Of a DNA stretch of 64,000 bases, positions 8,827 through 22,408 are shown piece by piece (position 1 is the first letter of the stretch; each line of letters starts with the position of its first letter). The stretch is from NCBI RefSeq assembly GCF_040256645.1, contig NZ_CP158281.1, positions 3,472,001-3,536,000 of the forward strand, in the 5' to 3' direction. The notes beneath the pieces were generated by a model. The model was given only the letters and a program-made list of their open reading frames with translations. It ran no database searches and was not told the DNA's origin. The DNA comes from Brevibacterium sp. CBA3109 (GTDB taxonomy: Bacteria > Actinomycetota > Actinomycetes > Actinomycetales > Brevibacteriaceae). Position numbers and translations under genes: made by a program.

Positions 8827-8997
8827 AACCAACAAACCAACTACCACCCCAAGAACACACAGTCCTCAAAGAGTCAGTAGCGGTCCAAGAACCGTACAGC
8901 GAACGCGAACACCACACATAACGTGACTCATCACAAAGAACGTCTCGTGAAACCCTACAAATGTTACTCACACACACCAACCACAATAAAGGATTGT

Positions 8998-12112
<3,115 letters not shown>

Positions 12113-12192
12113 CCAACCACAATGAAGTCAGTCGATAATTGTGTGCGCGAAAAAAACACTTTCGGATTTCACAAGAAAAATCACATTACATA

Positions 12193-12216
12193 AACAACAC
12201 ACACAAGTGTGTTGTT
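12193..12216 (-). repeat. Spacer hairpin next to 23S 5' end
   Basis: AACAACACAC and GTGTGTTGTT form a perfect 10-bp stem with a 4-base loop. It lies between the conserved GACGCGAGCATC spacer motif and 23S. It probably belongs to the processing stalk of pre-23S RNA, a role inferred from its place. Confidence 0.6.
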
Positions 12217-12250
12217 GATGCTCGCGTCCACTATACGATTCTCAAACCAC
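12217..12250 (-). promoter_or_regulatory. boxA-like antitermination motif in the 16S-23S spacer
   Basis: On the minus strand the motif reads GTGGTTTGAGAAT followed by ATAGTGGACGCGAGCATC. This is very close to the spacer element of mycobacteria and streptomycetes linked to Nus-dependent antitermination. The same GTGGTTTGAGAAT occurs in the leader before 16S. Confidence 0.65.
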
Positions 12251-12547
12251 TACCAAACACCACCCACACCCACACTGCTACAGCAGTATGACCATGACCT
12301 GGGTCGGTCCGTTAGATTGAAACCACCACACCACAACCACCACACCCTCAAAAGAGTGCGCATCGTTGTGGGGCCTGTGATTCCAGGACCCAATAACGTA
12401 CTTGTTCTAGCCCACCACACAACCCCCGCGAACACGGAACATACCGTGACCACGCAGGTCGGATGAGCGAAAATAGCAATGTTCCACCCTTGAGCTGCCC
12501 AACCAGACACACAATCGGTGTCTGTTGTCGGGGTTCTTATGTGTGCT

Positions 12548-14084
<1,537 letters not shown>

Positions 14085-14700
14085 AAAAAAATTATGTTGC
14101 GTTAATAACCCCGGCAAGACAGTCAATCAACGATCACGGGGTGATCGCAGTTGACCTAAAAATTTCATACCCACACACAACAAAGTGCCCATTCCCGGCG
14201 AGGGGAACGAACACTGGTGTCTGGACATGTGATTGTCTTACCAGAAAAAATGTTTCTGGCATCACTATCTGTTCAAACAAATACGCTATTGGATTCTCAA
14301 ACCACACACACTCACCCGTCACCACAAACCATAAATGGCCGTGTTCACCAGGGGTGTCAGTTTCAATTATGTTGCTGCTACCCACATTCTCGTGCGACCC
14401 AACCAAACTGTGTTTGTGCTGGTCACACCCGGTGAAAACTGTTCGAGAAGAACTCGTTTTCTGCGGGGCAACGAGATACCACTCTAGACCAGGCCAGGAC
14501 TGCCACGCAACTCGAAATCGGAAAAGCGGGAGTGACGCCCACCACATACCTCCAGGTCACCAGAAACCTCCCGTTGAGAGCCCGTTGCTGCCTGCTGCTG
14601 GAGCTTCCACCGCCGGGCATTGCGCAGCTCTGGCCCGATAGGGCTTCGAAGGCGGGGCGCAGTCTTGGAATCAGTGTTGTCTGGGGGTGGTGCCGTGTGA
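14085..14700 (-). promoter_or_regulatory. rRNA operon leader and promoter region
   Basis: The long untranslated region upstream of 16S carries boxA at 14289-14305 and a CCAGAAA/TTTCTGG hairpin at 14241-14259. The promoter or promoters must lie upstream in the minus-strand sense, around 14350-14700. I could not pick a -35/-10 pair with confidence. Short open frames here are not credible genes. Confidence 0.6.
14289..14305 (-). promoter_or_regulatory. boxA-like motif in rRNA leader
   Basis: The minus strand reads GTGGTTTGAGAATCCAATAG, close to the mycobacterial leader boxA (TTTGAGAACTCAATAG). Its core is repeated in the 16S-23S spacer. It is likely a NusB/NusE antitermination site. Confidence 0.65.
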
Positions 14701-15012
14701 GGGGGTCGAATCGCGAGGGATGCGGTGCTGGCCCTCGCCGGCCTTCTGCAGGGGAAGACTCGGATACGCCGCGGCTGGCTTGCCTCCGAGCTCGAGGCTC
14801 AGTGCCTCCGCTCTGATGTCAGCGCAGTCTGATGTCAGCCCAGGCACGAAGGCGAACGGGCATCACCCATCCGCCATAGATAGTGTGTGTCTTGCCCCTG
14901 TGCCCCTTGAACACTCACCTCTTCGTCGTCACTGACACGGAGCGCATGCTCCAAGCACGGGTCCGGCGTAAGAAGTTCGGCCGAGTCAGCACCGTCCACT
15001 AGGCTTGAGAGC
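14701..15012. other. Spacer between rRNA leader and recQ
   Basis: About 310 bases with no supported gene. It should contain the recQ promoter, but none is obvious. Overlapping short open frames on both strands have no ribosome site. Confidence 0.4.
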
Positions 15013-16848
15013 ATGACCTCGGCACCCACAACCTCCCCGCTCGACGTCCTCCACGATGTCTTCGGCTATGACGAGTTCCGGGGTCAACAGCAAGCGGTCG
15101 TTGATCAGATCGTGGGCGGTGGTGACGCTGTCGTCCTCATGCCCACCGGCGGTGGAAAGTCCCTCTGCTATCAGATTCCGAGCCTGGTCAGGCCGGGCAC
15201 CGGCATCGTGATCTCGCCGCTGATCGCGCTCATGGCAGATCAGGTCGCCGCTTTGGAGAACCTCGGTGTGCGAGCGGCGTACCTCAACTCCACCCTCGAC
15301 TTCGAGGAAGCGCAGAACGTCGAACGTGGGCTCCTGGCCGGTGAACTCGATCTGCTCTACCTGGCACCTGAACGTCTCGTCCTGCCGCGCACGATGGCGC
15401 TGCTCGAACGTGCACAGGTCGCCCTGTTCGCCATCGACGAGGCCCACTGTGTTTCACAGTGGGGCCACGATTTCCGCAGCGACTACCTGGGCCTGGGAGT
15501 ACTGGCCGAACGATTCCCCGACGTGCCACGCATCGCCTTGACAGCCACGGCCACACCCGCCACTCACGCCGAACTCACCGAGCGTCTTCACCTGGGCGGT
15601 GCCCAGCATTTCGTCGCCAGCTTCGATCGCCCGAACATCACTTACCGCATCGAACCGAAACAGTCCGGCCGCTCGCAGCTCATCAACTTCATCACCACCG
15701 AACACGCTGGCGACTCCGGCATCGTCTACTGTCTATCCCGCCGCGGTGTCGAGCAGCTGGCTGAGGCGCTCGTGGCCCGCGGAATAAACGCCCTGCCCTA
15801 TCACGCAGGGCTGCCCTCCGAGGTGCGTGCCGACCACCAGGCTCGCTTCCTCCGCGAGGACGGCCTGGTCATGGTCGCGACGATCGCCTTCGGCATGGGC
15901 ATCGACAAACCCGATGTCCGCTTCGTCGCCCACCTCGACCTGCCGCGCAGCGTCGAAGGCTACTATCAGGAGACCGGTCGTGCCGGACGCGACGGACTAC
16001 CAGCCGATGCGTGGATGGTCTACGGCCTCGGCGATGTCGTCTCCCAGCGCCGCCTCATCGAATCAGGTGACGGTGATCGTACATACCAACGACGCGCGAT
16101 GTCGCACCTCGACTCGATGCTGGCTCTGTGCGAGACCGTCGATTGCAGGCGCGTGCAGCTGCTGCGCTACTTCGACGAGGAATCCGCACCCTGTGGAAAC
16201 TGCGACACCTGCATCACACCCCCAGTGACCTGGAACGCAACAGTGGCCGTGCAGAAGCTGCTCTCGGCCGTCATCCGACTCGACCGTGAACGCGGCCAGA
16301 AGTTCGGCTCGGGTCAGGTCGTCGACGTCCTGCGCGGTAATGACAATGAGCGCTCCCGTGCGGCCGATCACGAAAGCCTAAGCGTCTGGGGAATCGGCGA
16401 AGACCTCAGTGAGACGCAGTGGAAGACCGTGGTCCGTCAGGTCCTCGCCCGCGGCCTCCTGGAGTCCCACGGCGACTACGGTGTACTCGTCGTCTCCGAG
16501 GACGCGGGTCCAGTCCTGCGCAGTGAAGTGGAAGTGTCCCTGCGCGTGGACCCCGTGAAGAAATCCGGGCCCAAGAAAGCAGGAGCCAAGCGCCGAGGCG
16601 GCCCCGAGGTCGAACTCGGGACCGCGGACACAGCCCTGTTCGAAGCTCTGCGTTCCTGGCGTGCCGATCAGGCGAAAGAACAGGGCGTTCCCGCCTACGT
16701 CGTTTTCCCCGATGCCACCCTGTACGGAATCGTCGAAGCCAAGCCGAACTCGATCAGCGAACTCGGCCAGGTCAGCGGCGTGGGTCTGAAGAAACTCGAT
16801 CGTTATGGACCCGGAGTTCTCGAGATCCTCGAGTCCAGCGCGGCCTGA
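15013..16848 (+). CDS. recQ: ATP-dependent DNA helicase RecQ
   Basis: A 611-residue SF2 helicase that unwinds DNA in the 3'-5' direction during recombination and repair. Walker A (PTGGGKS) is near residue 40 and the DEAH-like box with RecQ-specific DEAHCVSQWGHDF near 143. Further motifs are TATATPAT and the arginine-finger motif VI QETGRAGRDG. A zinc-binding cysteine group (CRRVQLLRYF..CGNCDTC) and an RQC winged helix follow. The C-terminal HRDC domain starts near residue 535 (LFEALRSWRADQAKEQGVPAYVVF). Length and domain order match full-length bacterial RecQ. It is a single gene facing the OsmC gene. Confidence 0.97.
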   Translation: MTSAPTTSPLDVLHDVFGYDEFRGQQQAVVDQIVGGGDAVVLMPTGGGKSLCYQIPSLVRPGTGIVISPLIALMADQVAALENLGVRAAYLNSTLDFEEAQNVERGLLAGELDLLYLAPERLVLPRTMALLERAQVALFAIDEAHCVSQWGHDFRSDYLGLGVLAERFPDVPRIALTATATPATHAELTERLHLGGAQHFVASFDRPNITYRIEPKQSGRSQLINFITTEHAGDSGIVYCLSRRGVEQLAEALVARGINALPYHAGLPSEVRADHQARFLREDGLVMVATIAFGMGIDKPDVRFVAHLDLPRSVEGYYQETGRAGRDGLPADAWMVYGLGDVVSQRRLIESGDGDRTYQRRAMSHLDSMLALCETVDCRRVQLLRYFDEESAPCGNCDTCITPPVTWNATVAVQKLLSAVIRLDRERGQKFGSGQVVDVLRGNDNERSRAADHESLSVWGIGEDLSETQWKTVVRQVLARGLLESHGDYGVLVVSEDAGPVLRSEVEVSLRVDPVKKSGPKKAGAKRRGGPEVELGTADTALFEALRSWRADQAKEQGVPAYVVFPDATLYGIVEAKPNSISELGQVSGVGLKKLDRYGPGVLEILESSAA

Positions 16849-16871
16849 GCTCGAGTCCAGCGCGGTCTGAG
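16828..16871. repeat. 22-bp tandem duplication covering the recQ stop codon
   Basis: Two adjacent 22-bp units (16828-16849 and 16850-16871) differ at one base (GGCCTGAG versus GGTCTGAG). The first unit holds the recQ stop TGA and the second repeats it in a different phase. It looks like a small slippage duplication with no coding effect. Confidence 0.85.
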
Positions 16872-16910
16872 CTCAAATCCAACGCCGGATGCTCTGCCGA
16901 CTCGCGCCCG

Positions 16911-17435
16911 TCAGTTCGTCTTGGTCACGGTGACATCGATGGGTGTCGGGTTCGTGAAGATGTCGAAGACAGGGCAGTGGGCATCGACCGTCGTCTGCAG
17001 CTCCTGGTAGGCCTCATCGCTGTCAGGTCCCGTGATGTCCACAATGACGCGAACGGCTGAAAAGCCAGGGCGCACAGCCTCAGCGGCTCCGAAGAGTCCC
17101 TGCACGTTGAGGTCGCCCTCTGCTCTGACATCGAGGCTGTCTATCGTCAGCCCCAAGTTGTGCGCGTAGAGCCGGTAGACGACGATCTGGCATGAGATGA
17201 GGGCACCCAACGCGTATTCGACGGGGCTCGGGGCCACATCGTCGCCCGCCAGTGGGGCCGGCTCGTCGACGGTGAAAGTGTGGTTTCCGGCCGTTATGAC
17301 CGAGGACACCGAGCCCTGGGCGCTTCCCTCTGCCGAGAACGTCAGCTGTGCATTCTTCGCCGAGGAGACGATCTGTTCATTCCACGCCTGACCTGCAGAG
17401 GTGAGCCGATCGGCACGGTCTCCGGCGCTGATCAA
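16911..17435 (-). CDS. OsmC family protein, N-terminus uncertain (possible frameshift)
   Basis: A 174-residue OsmC-superfamily protein; members are thiol peroxidases or acyl-transfer proteins. It has the OsmC core PVEYALGALISCQIVVYRLYAHN with a redox cysteine, and a second cysteine in VDAHCPVFDIF. The frame begins at TTG (17435) after AGGA. A far better start, ATG at 17497 with GGAG ahead of it, lies 62 bases upstream in another frame and runs into TGA after 21 codons. The TTG frame is open back to about 17480. Either TTG is used or one base is missing in the N-terminal region. Confidence 0.8.
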   Translation of the reverse strand: MISAGDRADRLTSAGQAWNEQIVSSAKNAQLTFSAEGSAQGSVSSVITAGNHTFTVDEPAPLAGDDVAPSPVEYALGALISCQIVVYRLYAHNLGLTIDSLDVRAEGDLNVQGLFGAAEAVRPGFSAVRVIVDITGPDSDEAYQELQTTVDAHCPVFDIFTNPTPIDVTVTKTN

Positions 17436-17724
17436 AACGGTCCTACCTGTGTTCGTATCCGTTCCGTATTCTTGGTCGTATCAGCGGTGATGGTCATGGG
17501 GACGTCTCCTTCGTTTGAGTGATCCCCAGATTAGGACCACCGGCCTTTCCGGCGAGGGCCACTCGTCAGATTCCGACGCAGTCCGTCATCCACACGAAAT
17601 GGATTGACGCATTCCGACACGATTCGATCTGGCACCGCTGCTTCCTTCGCCCATCCAGCTGTGCGATGGAATCTCATCCTTCTGGGCGACAACGGCGCTG
17701 ATCAGCGACTTGTACGGTCGAGAT

Positions 17725-18429
17725 ATGCGCGAATCCCCACAGCGAAGGCGGCTGACGACGACAACCCTGCTCATCTCGGCAGGCATGGTCCTAGGAGTCG
17801 GTGCTCTCGTCTTCGGCACTGCCGTCGCCATCGGCCTCACTGTTCCGGGAATCCCAGCACATCTCGATACCCTCATCATCGTTGCACTGCTCGTGCAGAG
17901 TGTGGGGACGCTGGTTGCTCTGGCGTTCGTTCTGCGCCGCCGCGGACACCGAATATCGACCATTGGCTTCTCCCGTCCCTCTTTGCGCCTCCTCCACCTG
18001 CTGTGGCAGATTCCCGCTGCTGTGCTTGTCGTGCTCGGTGCGCAGCTCCTCGTTTTCGCGATCACCGGCTCGGAACCAGTCAGTGACTCATCGACCGATT
18101 CGGTCGCCGGGAACGCCGGCTCTGTCGCTGCGATCGTGATGTTCCTCGCCGTCGCGATCATCACCCCGTTCTGGGAGGAACTGTTCTTCCGCGGTGTGAT
18201 CTTTGGCTATGTGCGCAATCGCCTCGGCGCAGCGGGTGCGGTCACCCTCAGCGCTGTCGTCTTCGCACTGTGCCACGGAGTGCCGATTCTTCTGCCCTAT
18301 ATGCTGGCCCTGGGCCTCTGCCTTGCACTGTTGCGGGCATTCCACGGAAATCTGTGGGGGCCGCTGGGCCTGCACTTGGCGATCAATTCGACTGCGTCTC
18401 TCGTGCTCCTGCAAGTCGTCTTCGCTTGA
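17725..18429 (+). CDS. CPBP family intramembrane glutamic endopeptidase
   Basis: A 234-residue integral membrane protein with about seven hydrophobic helices. The catalytic motif of CAAX-protease/bacteriocin-processing (CPBP) proteins is visible: EELFFRG near residue 158, then FALCHG and a C-terminal HLAINSTAS with the conserved His/Asn. Such proteins cleave peptides inside the membrane. Substrates are mostly unknown outside bacteriocin systems and none is nearby. ATG at 17725 is preferred over an in-frame TTG at 17710. Confidence 0.88.
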   Translation: MRESPQRRRLTTTTLLISAGMVLGVGALVFGTAVAIGLTVPGIPAHLDTLIIVALLVQSVGTLVALAFVLRRRGHRISTIGFSRPSLRLLHLLWQIPAAVLVVLGAQLLVFAITGSEPVSDSSTDSVAGNAGSVAAIVMFLAVAIITPFWEELFFRGVIFGYVRNRLGAAGAVTLSAVVFALCHGVPILLPYMLALGLCLALLRAFHGNLWGPLGLHLAINSTASLVLLQVVFA

Positions 18430-18454
18430 AGTGAATCCTGTGGGACGTCGCAGC

Positions 18455-18940
18455 CTAAGGCCGGTGATGTCCGAACACGAGGCTGGTTTGGGTGTGGGCG
18501 ATCGTTGGATCCGAGAGATGCTCATCGATGAAGGCATTCAATCCCGTCGGATGGGCGGTGGCAATGTGCACAAGCAAGTCTCGCTCCCCCGAGACTTGGA
18601 AGACGTCGAGGGTCTCTGGGGCCCGGAGCAACCCAGCGATGACCTCGCTCATCTTCGACCGCCCGACTGGAGACATCCGCACCGAGATCATACCGAACAC
18701 GTGCAGACCGAGAGCTCCGAAGTCGATCTGGGCATGAAACCCGCTGATGATTCCCCGCGACCTCAGGGCGCTGACCCGCCCCGAGCATGTGGAGGCAGCC
18801 AATCCCACTCTGCCAGCGAGATCCTTGTTGGAGATCCGGGCATCGGAACTGAGCTCGCGCAGAATCGCCAGGTCCACCTCGGCGAGGTGGGAATCGTTCG
18901 ATTGAGAACGATGATCGACGATCAATTCCGAATTCACCAC
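18455..18940 (-). CDS. Lrp/AsnC family regulator, probably of kynureninase
   Basis: A protein of about 161 residues. The N-terminal helix-turn-helix runs from residue 22 (VDLAILRELSSDARISNKDLAGRVGLAASTCSGRV) and is followed by the AsnC ligand-binding RAM domain (FGMISVRMSP, then GERDLLVHIAT). A GTG at 18940, 8 bases after GGGAG, is favoured over a GTG at 18949. It is transcribed divergently from kynU, the same layout as KynR with kyn genes in pseudomonads. Control of kynU in response to kynurenine is therefore likely, but inferred from context. Confidence 0.88.
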   Translation of the reverse strand: MVNSELIVDHRSQSNDSHLAEVDLAILRELSSDARISNKDLAGRVGLAASTCSGRVSALRSRGIISGFHAQIDFGALGLHVFGMISVRMSPVGRSKMSEVIAGLLRAPETLDVFQVSGERDLLVHIATAHPTGLNAFIDEHLSDPTIAHTQTSLVFGHHRP

Positions 18941-19080
18941 AAGAATCACTCCCTATTTCCGCCATCTGTTCGGAATGATTCGATGATATCCGTGATCTGG
19001 GTAGTCTGTGAGGAGATTCGCCACCAGCAATGCCGGCCCCACGCACCACCGGCCCATGCCCGACCCGATGAAGGTGACCT

Positions 19081-20364
19081 ATGACGACTCCCGAACACAG
19101 CACCCCTCGTGACCGCAGTACCTGTGAACGCCTCGATGCCGAGGATCCGCTGCGCGGGTTCAAGGATGAGTTCATCCTCCCCTCTGACACGATCTACCTC
19201 GACGGGAACTCACTCGGCGCCCGAACGAAGGGCGCGGCCGAACGCGCTCAGGAGGTCATCGCCGACGAGTGGGGCGCCGGGCTCATCCGCTCGTGGAACA
19301 CCGCCGGATGGTTCGATCTGCCGGCGACGCTGGGCGAGAAGGTCGCTGGCATCGTCGGCGGCGGGTCTGGAAGCACAGTTGTCACGGACACTACCTCGAT
19401 CAACCTGTTCAAGGCTGCGTCGGCCGCGCTGAAGATGCAGGCCGCGGATGCGCCCGGCCGTCGAGTCATTCTCACTCAGCGGGAGAATTTCCCCTCCGAT
19501 ATCTACATGCTGCAGGGGCTGGCCGAGCAGCTGGGTGGTGGCTACGAGGTGCGCCTCGTCGATGACGTCGAGGTGACCGCTGGGTTCCCGAGCACGATGA
19601 CCGACGAGGTGGCTCTCGTCGTCCTGACCCACGTGAACTACCGCACGGGCCGGCTCTTCGACATGACCACTACCACCTCTGCGATCCATGACGGTGGGGG
19701 CATGGTGATCTGGGACCTGTGCCATTCGGCGGGTGCCCTGGAGATCGACCTGGCCGGGTCGGGTGCGGACATGGCCATCGGGTGCACGTACAAGTTCCTC
19801 AACGGAGGGCCAGGCTCTCCCGCTTTCATCTGGGTCTGTGAAGCACTGCAGAACCGTTTCACACAGCCGCTCTCTGGTTGGTGGGGGCATGCGAAGCCCT
19901 TCGAGATGTCGCCGGACTATGCTCCGGCCGAAGGCATTCGCCGGTATCTGACCGGCACGCAGGGCGTCATCTCAATGTCGGTGGCCGAGCTGGGCCTCGA
20001 CATCGCCAACAGGGTCGATATGGCCGCGGTGCGGCGGAAGTCCCTGCAGCTGTCCGACTTCTTCATCGAGCTCGTCGAATCTCGCCTGGCCGAGCACCCT
20101 GTCGAGCTCGTCACCCCGCGTGAGCACTCCCACCGCGGCTCACAGGTCTCCATTAGGCACCCCGAGGGCTTCGCGATCATGAGTGCGCTCATCGAACGTG
20201 GAATCATCGGCGACTATCGCGAACCTGAGGTTCTGCGCTTCGGTCTGACCCCGCTCTACCTCGGCTTCACCGATGTCTGGGACACCGTCGAAGCCCTGCG
20301 CGACATCCTCGACAACCGGATCTGGGACGCCCCTGCGCACAAGGTCCGCGGCGCAGTCACCTGA
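19081..20364 (+). CDS. kynU: Kynureninase
   Basis: A 427-residue PLP-dependent fold-type I enzyme that splits L-kynurenine to anthranilate and L-alanine (or the 3-hydroxy form). Visible are the N-terminal DTIYLDGNSLGA, the substrate-loop segment GAGLIRSWNTAGWFDLP, the PLP aspartate region VIWDLCHSAGA and the Schiff-base lysine at about residue 238 (CTYKFLNGGPG). Length matches bacterial KynU. No tryptophan dioxygenase or kynurenine formamidase is beside it, so kynurenine must come from elsewhere in the genome or outside the cell. Confidence 0.96.
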   Translation: MTTPEHSTPRDRSTCERLDAEDPLRGFKDEFILPSDTIYLDGNSLGARTKGAAERAQEVIADEWGAGLIRSWNTAGWFDLPATLGEKVAGIVGGGSGSTVVTDTTSINLFKAASAALKMQAADAPGRRVILTQRENFPSDIYMLQGLAEQLGGGYEVRLVDDVEVTAGFPSTMTDEVALVVLTHVNYRTGRLFDMTTTTSAIHDGGGMVIWDLCHSAGALEIDLAGSGADMAIGCTYKFLNGGPGSPAFIWVCEALQNRFTQPLSGWWGHAKPFEMSPDYAPAEGIRRYLTGTQGVISMSVAELGLDIANRVDMAAVRRKSLQLSDFFIELVESRLAEHPVELVTPREHSHRGSQVSIRHPEGFAIMSALIERGIIGDYREPEVLRFGLTPLYLGFTDVWDTVEALRDILDNRIWDAPAHKVRGAVT

Positions 20365-20401
20365 GCGGCGTACCCCAAAACCCTGTCGGCGGCCCCACTC
20401 C

Positions 20402-21685
20402 TCAACCGACGCGTCGCCCGCGTCCGGCCAGGACATACGCACCAATCCCGAGCGCGCCGATGGCCAGGACGGAACCGCCGATCGTCACGGCCTGTGGGAT
20501 CGTGGCGATCGTGCCGAGGACCCCGACGGTCACTCCGGAGAAGGTCTGCATGCCGGGGCCGAACATCGAGTAGGACCCGATGACGCGTCCACGGATCTCA
20601 GGTGGCGCCTCGAGCTGGATGATCGCCATCTGCGTCGCCTCAGCGGTGATCTTGCAGACTCCAGCGAGGACGAGGACAGTCAGCGCCAGCCACAGATGTG
20701 AGGCTAGAGCGAAGACGATCGAGCTCGCGCCCAGGCCGGTGGCGGCCACCGCTGCCGCCGCGGGTGTCGGTCGCACCCAGCCTGTGGCCTCGAGGAAGAA
20801 CCCGCCGAGCACGCCTCCGGCTCCGAGGGCGAAGAGCAGCAGCCCGTAGGTGAAGTCGCTGTCCCCGCCAGGGCCGGTGAAGATGCCTCCGAAGACCGGC
20901 ATCGCGGTCTGCAGGACGGCCCCGATCGTGATCGAGGCGAGCGCTGCGAGCAGCAGCATGCTGATGATCGAACGATTGTGGCGGACGTCGGCGAGGACCC
21001 GCAGCGAGGCCAAAAGGGTGGTTCGCGTGGTTCGCGGACTCCCGCTCCTCGTGTGGCCGGTGAAGGGTGTGCGCATGAGGAAAATCGTCAGCGGCAGGTA
21101 GAAGACGACGTTGATGAAGATGCCCCAGGTCGGGCCGAATGACAGCAGGAGCGCAGACCCGACGACGGGACCGAACAAGATGCCGAGGCTGCGGAAAGTA
21201 GCATTGATGCGCACCGCACTGGGCAGTTCGCTGCGTCCGGCGAAGTCGTAGAGCATCATCTGCTCGGCGGGGCCCCATAGGCATCCGGCCAGTCCGTGGA
21301 TGATCAGCAGCACGCACGCCTGCCACAGCTGGAGCGAATCGGTGAGGAACAGGACACCCCAGCACAGGGACACGAACATGAACAGGCCCTGCCCGATCTG
21401 GATCAGGCGCCTGCAGTCGAAGCGTTCCGCCAGGGATCCGGCGTAGACGGACAGCAGCAGGAACGGCAGCCAGTGGCTGATGAGTTGGAACCCGACAAGG
21501 GCCGGTGATTCGAATTTCTGCCACAGCACCCAGTAGGTGATGACGTGTTCGATGTTGTCGCCCATCATCGCCATCCCGGACCCGACCAGGTACGGTGCCG
21601 TCGCCCAGCTCCGCAGCACGCCGAAGCGGCGGGGGCGCCGGGCGCTCTGGGACGAATCATCGCGTGTCGTGCTCACCCGGACCAT
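20402..21685 (-). CDS. MFS transporter, MFS_3/EntS-like exporter
   Basis: A 427-residue, 12-helix major facilitator. The typical MFS_3 features are a GSGMAMMGDNIEHV start and an AERFDCRRLIQIGQ loop (variant of GxxxDRxGRR) after helix 2. Repeated PSAVRINATFRSLGILFGPVVG also matches the EntS/macrolide-exporter branch. It is probably a drug or siderophore-type exporter; substrate unknown. It is convergent with kynU and divergent from the OsmC gene. Confidence 0.85.
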   Translation of the reverse strand: MVRVSTTRDDSSQSARRPRRFGVLRSWATAPYLVGSGMAMMGDNIEHVITYWVLWQKFESPALVGFQLISHWLPFLLLSVYAGSLAERFDCRRLIQIGQGLFMFVSLCWGVLFLTDSLQLWQACVLLIIHGLAGCLWGPAEQMMLYDFAGRSELPSAVRINATFRSLGILFGPVVGSALLLSFGPTWGIFINVVFYLPLTIFLMRTPFTGHTRSGSPRTTRTTLLASLRVLADVRHNRSIISMLLLAALASITIGAVLQTAMPVFGGIFTGPGGDSDFTYGLLLFALGAGGVLGGFFLEATGWVRPTPAAAAVAATGLGASSIVFALASHLWLALTVLVLAGVCKITAEATQMAIIQLEAPPEIRGRVIGSYSMFGPGMQTFSGVTVGVLGTIATIPQAVTIGGSVLAIGALGIGAYVLAGRGRRVG

Positions 21686-21709
21686 TTTGGCACCTCGTGC
21701 ACAACTGCC

Positions 21710-21825
21710 ACTGCCGTTTCCTGCACTCGAGCGCCATCGCCGGACAAGGTCGTCTCACACACGAACCTCTGCTGGAGCTTCGAATCCGGACCCGGACGAA
21801 GCGCTCGAGTGCAGGAATCAGCAGT
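21710..21825. repeat. Long inverted repeat in a divergent promoter gap
   Basis: A 17-bp perfect inverted repeat (TTCCTGCACTCGAGCGC at 21718-21734, its complement at 21801-21817) extends outward to about 25 bp with three mismatches. The arms are 66 bases apart and share further CCGGA-rich partial pairing. It lies between two divergent genes, so it is not a normal terminator. It may be a small mobile or REP-like element, or a regulatory dyad. Confidence 0.75.
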
Positions 21826-21906
21826 CGTCGACTTCACCGCGCCATGATTTCGCCGAGGTCGGGCAACCGGTGCGCGATCCACCCGGTTTCCTGACATCAT
21901 GGGTCT

Positions 21907-22329
21907 ATGAGCGAAGACACCCGCAGCATCGAACTGACCAGAATCGCAGAGAACCACTACCGGGCCACCGCGCCGAGCGGGGCGAGCATCGAATTCGGCC
22001 GCGGCGAGGGCCTGATGACTCCTGTCGAGCTGCTGCTCGCAGCCGTCGCCGGGTGCTCGTCCATCGACGTCGACACTGTAACCAGCAGGCACACCGAGCC
22101 GACGCGCTTCGATGTCTCGGCCACGGCCGACAAGATCGACGAGGACGGTGCTTCCCGAGTGGACAACGTCCACCTCGACTTCGACCTCGCCTTCCCCGAT
22201 GACGAGGATGGCCGCAAGGCCGATGCCCGCATCGAGAAGCTCGTCGGCCTCTCTCATGACAAGTACTGCACTGTGTCCCGGACTGTCGAGCAGGAGACGA
22301 AGGTCGACTTCAGCATCCGCCGCGACTGA
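21907..22329 (+). CDS. OsmC family protein (YhfA-like)
   Basis: A 140-residue OsmC-superfamily member. The first reactive cysteine is in ELLLAAVAGCSSIDVDTVTSR and the second in DKYCTVSRTVEQE, the spacing and surroundings of the YhfA-like branch rather than Ohr. Probable role: thiol-dependent peroxide handling in the cytosol. It is the second of three OsmC-type genes in 8 kb. It is convergent with ppk2. Confidence 0.9.
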   Translation: MSEDTRSIELTRIAENHYRATAPSGASIEFGRGEGLMTPVELLLAAVAGCSSIDVDTVTSRHTEPTRFDVSATADKIDEDGASRVDNVHLDFDLAFPDDEDGRKADARIEKLVGLSHDKYCTVSRTVEQETKVDFSIRRD

Positions 22330-22408
22330 ACCTTATGTGACCAGCGCTGACTGAGGCTGACTTTCACCACCGGCCACGGCTGAACTCCACCGTCGCCGGG
22401 GCGGTAAC

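Noticed and set aside
14532..15029. Small open frames upstream of recQ
   Set aside because: No ribosome sites and conflicting frames on both strands.
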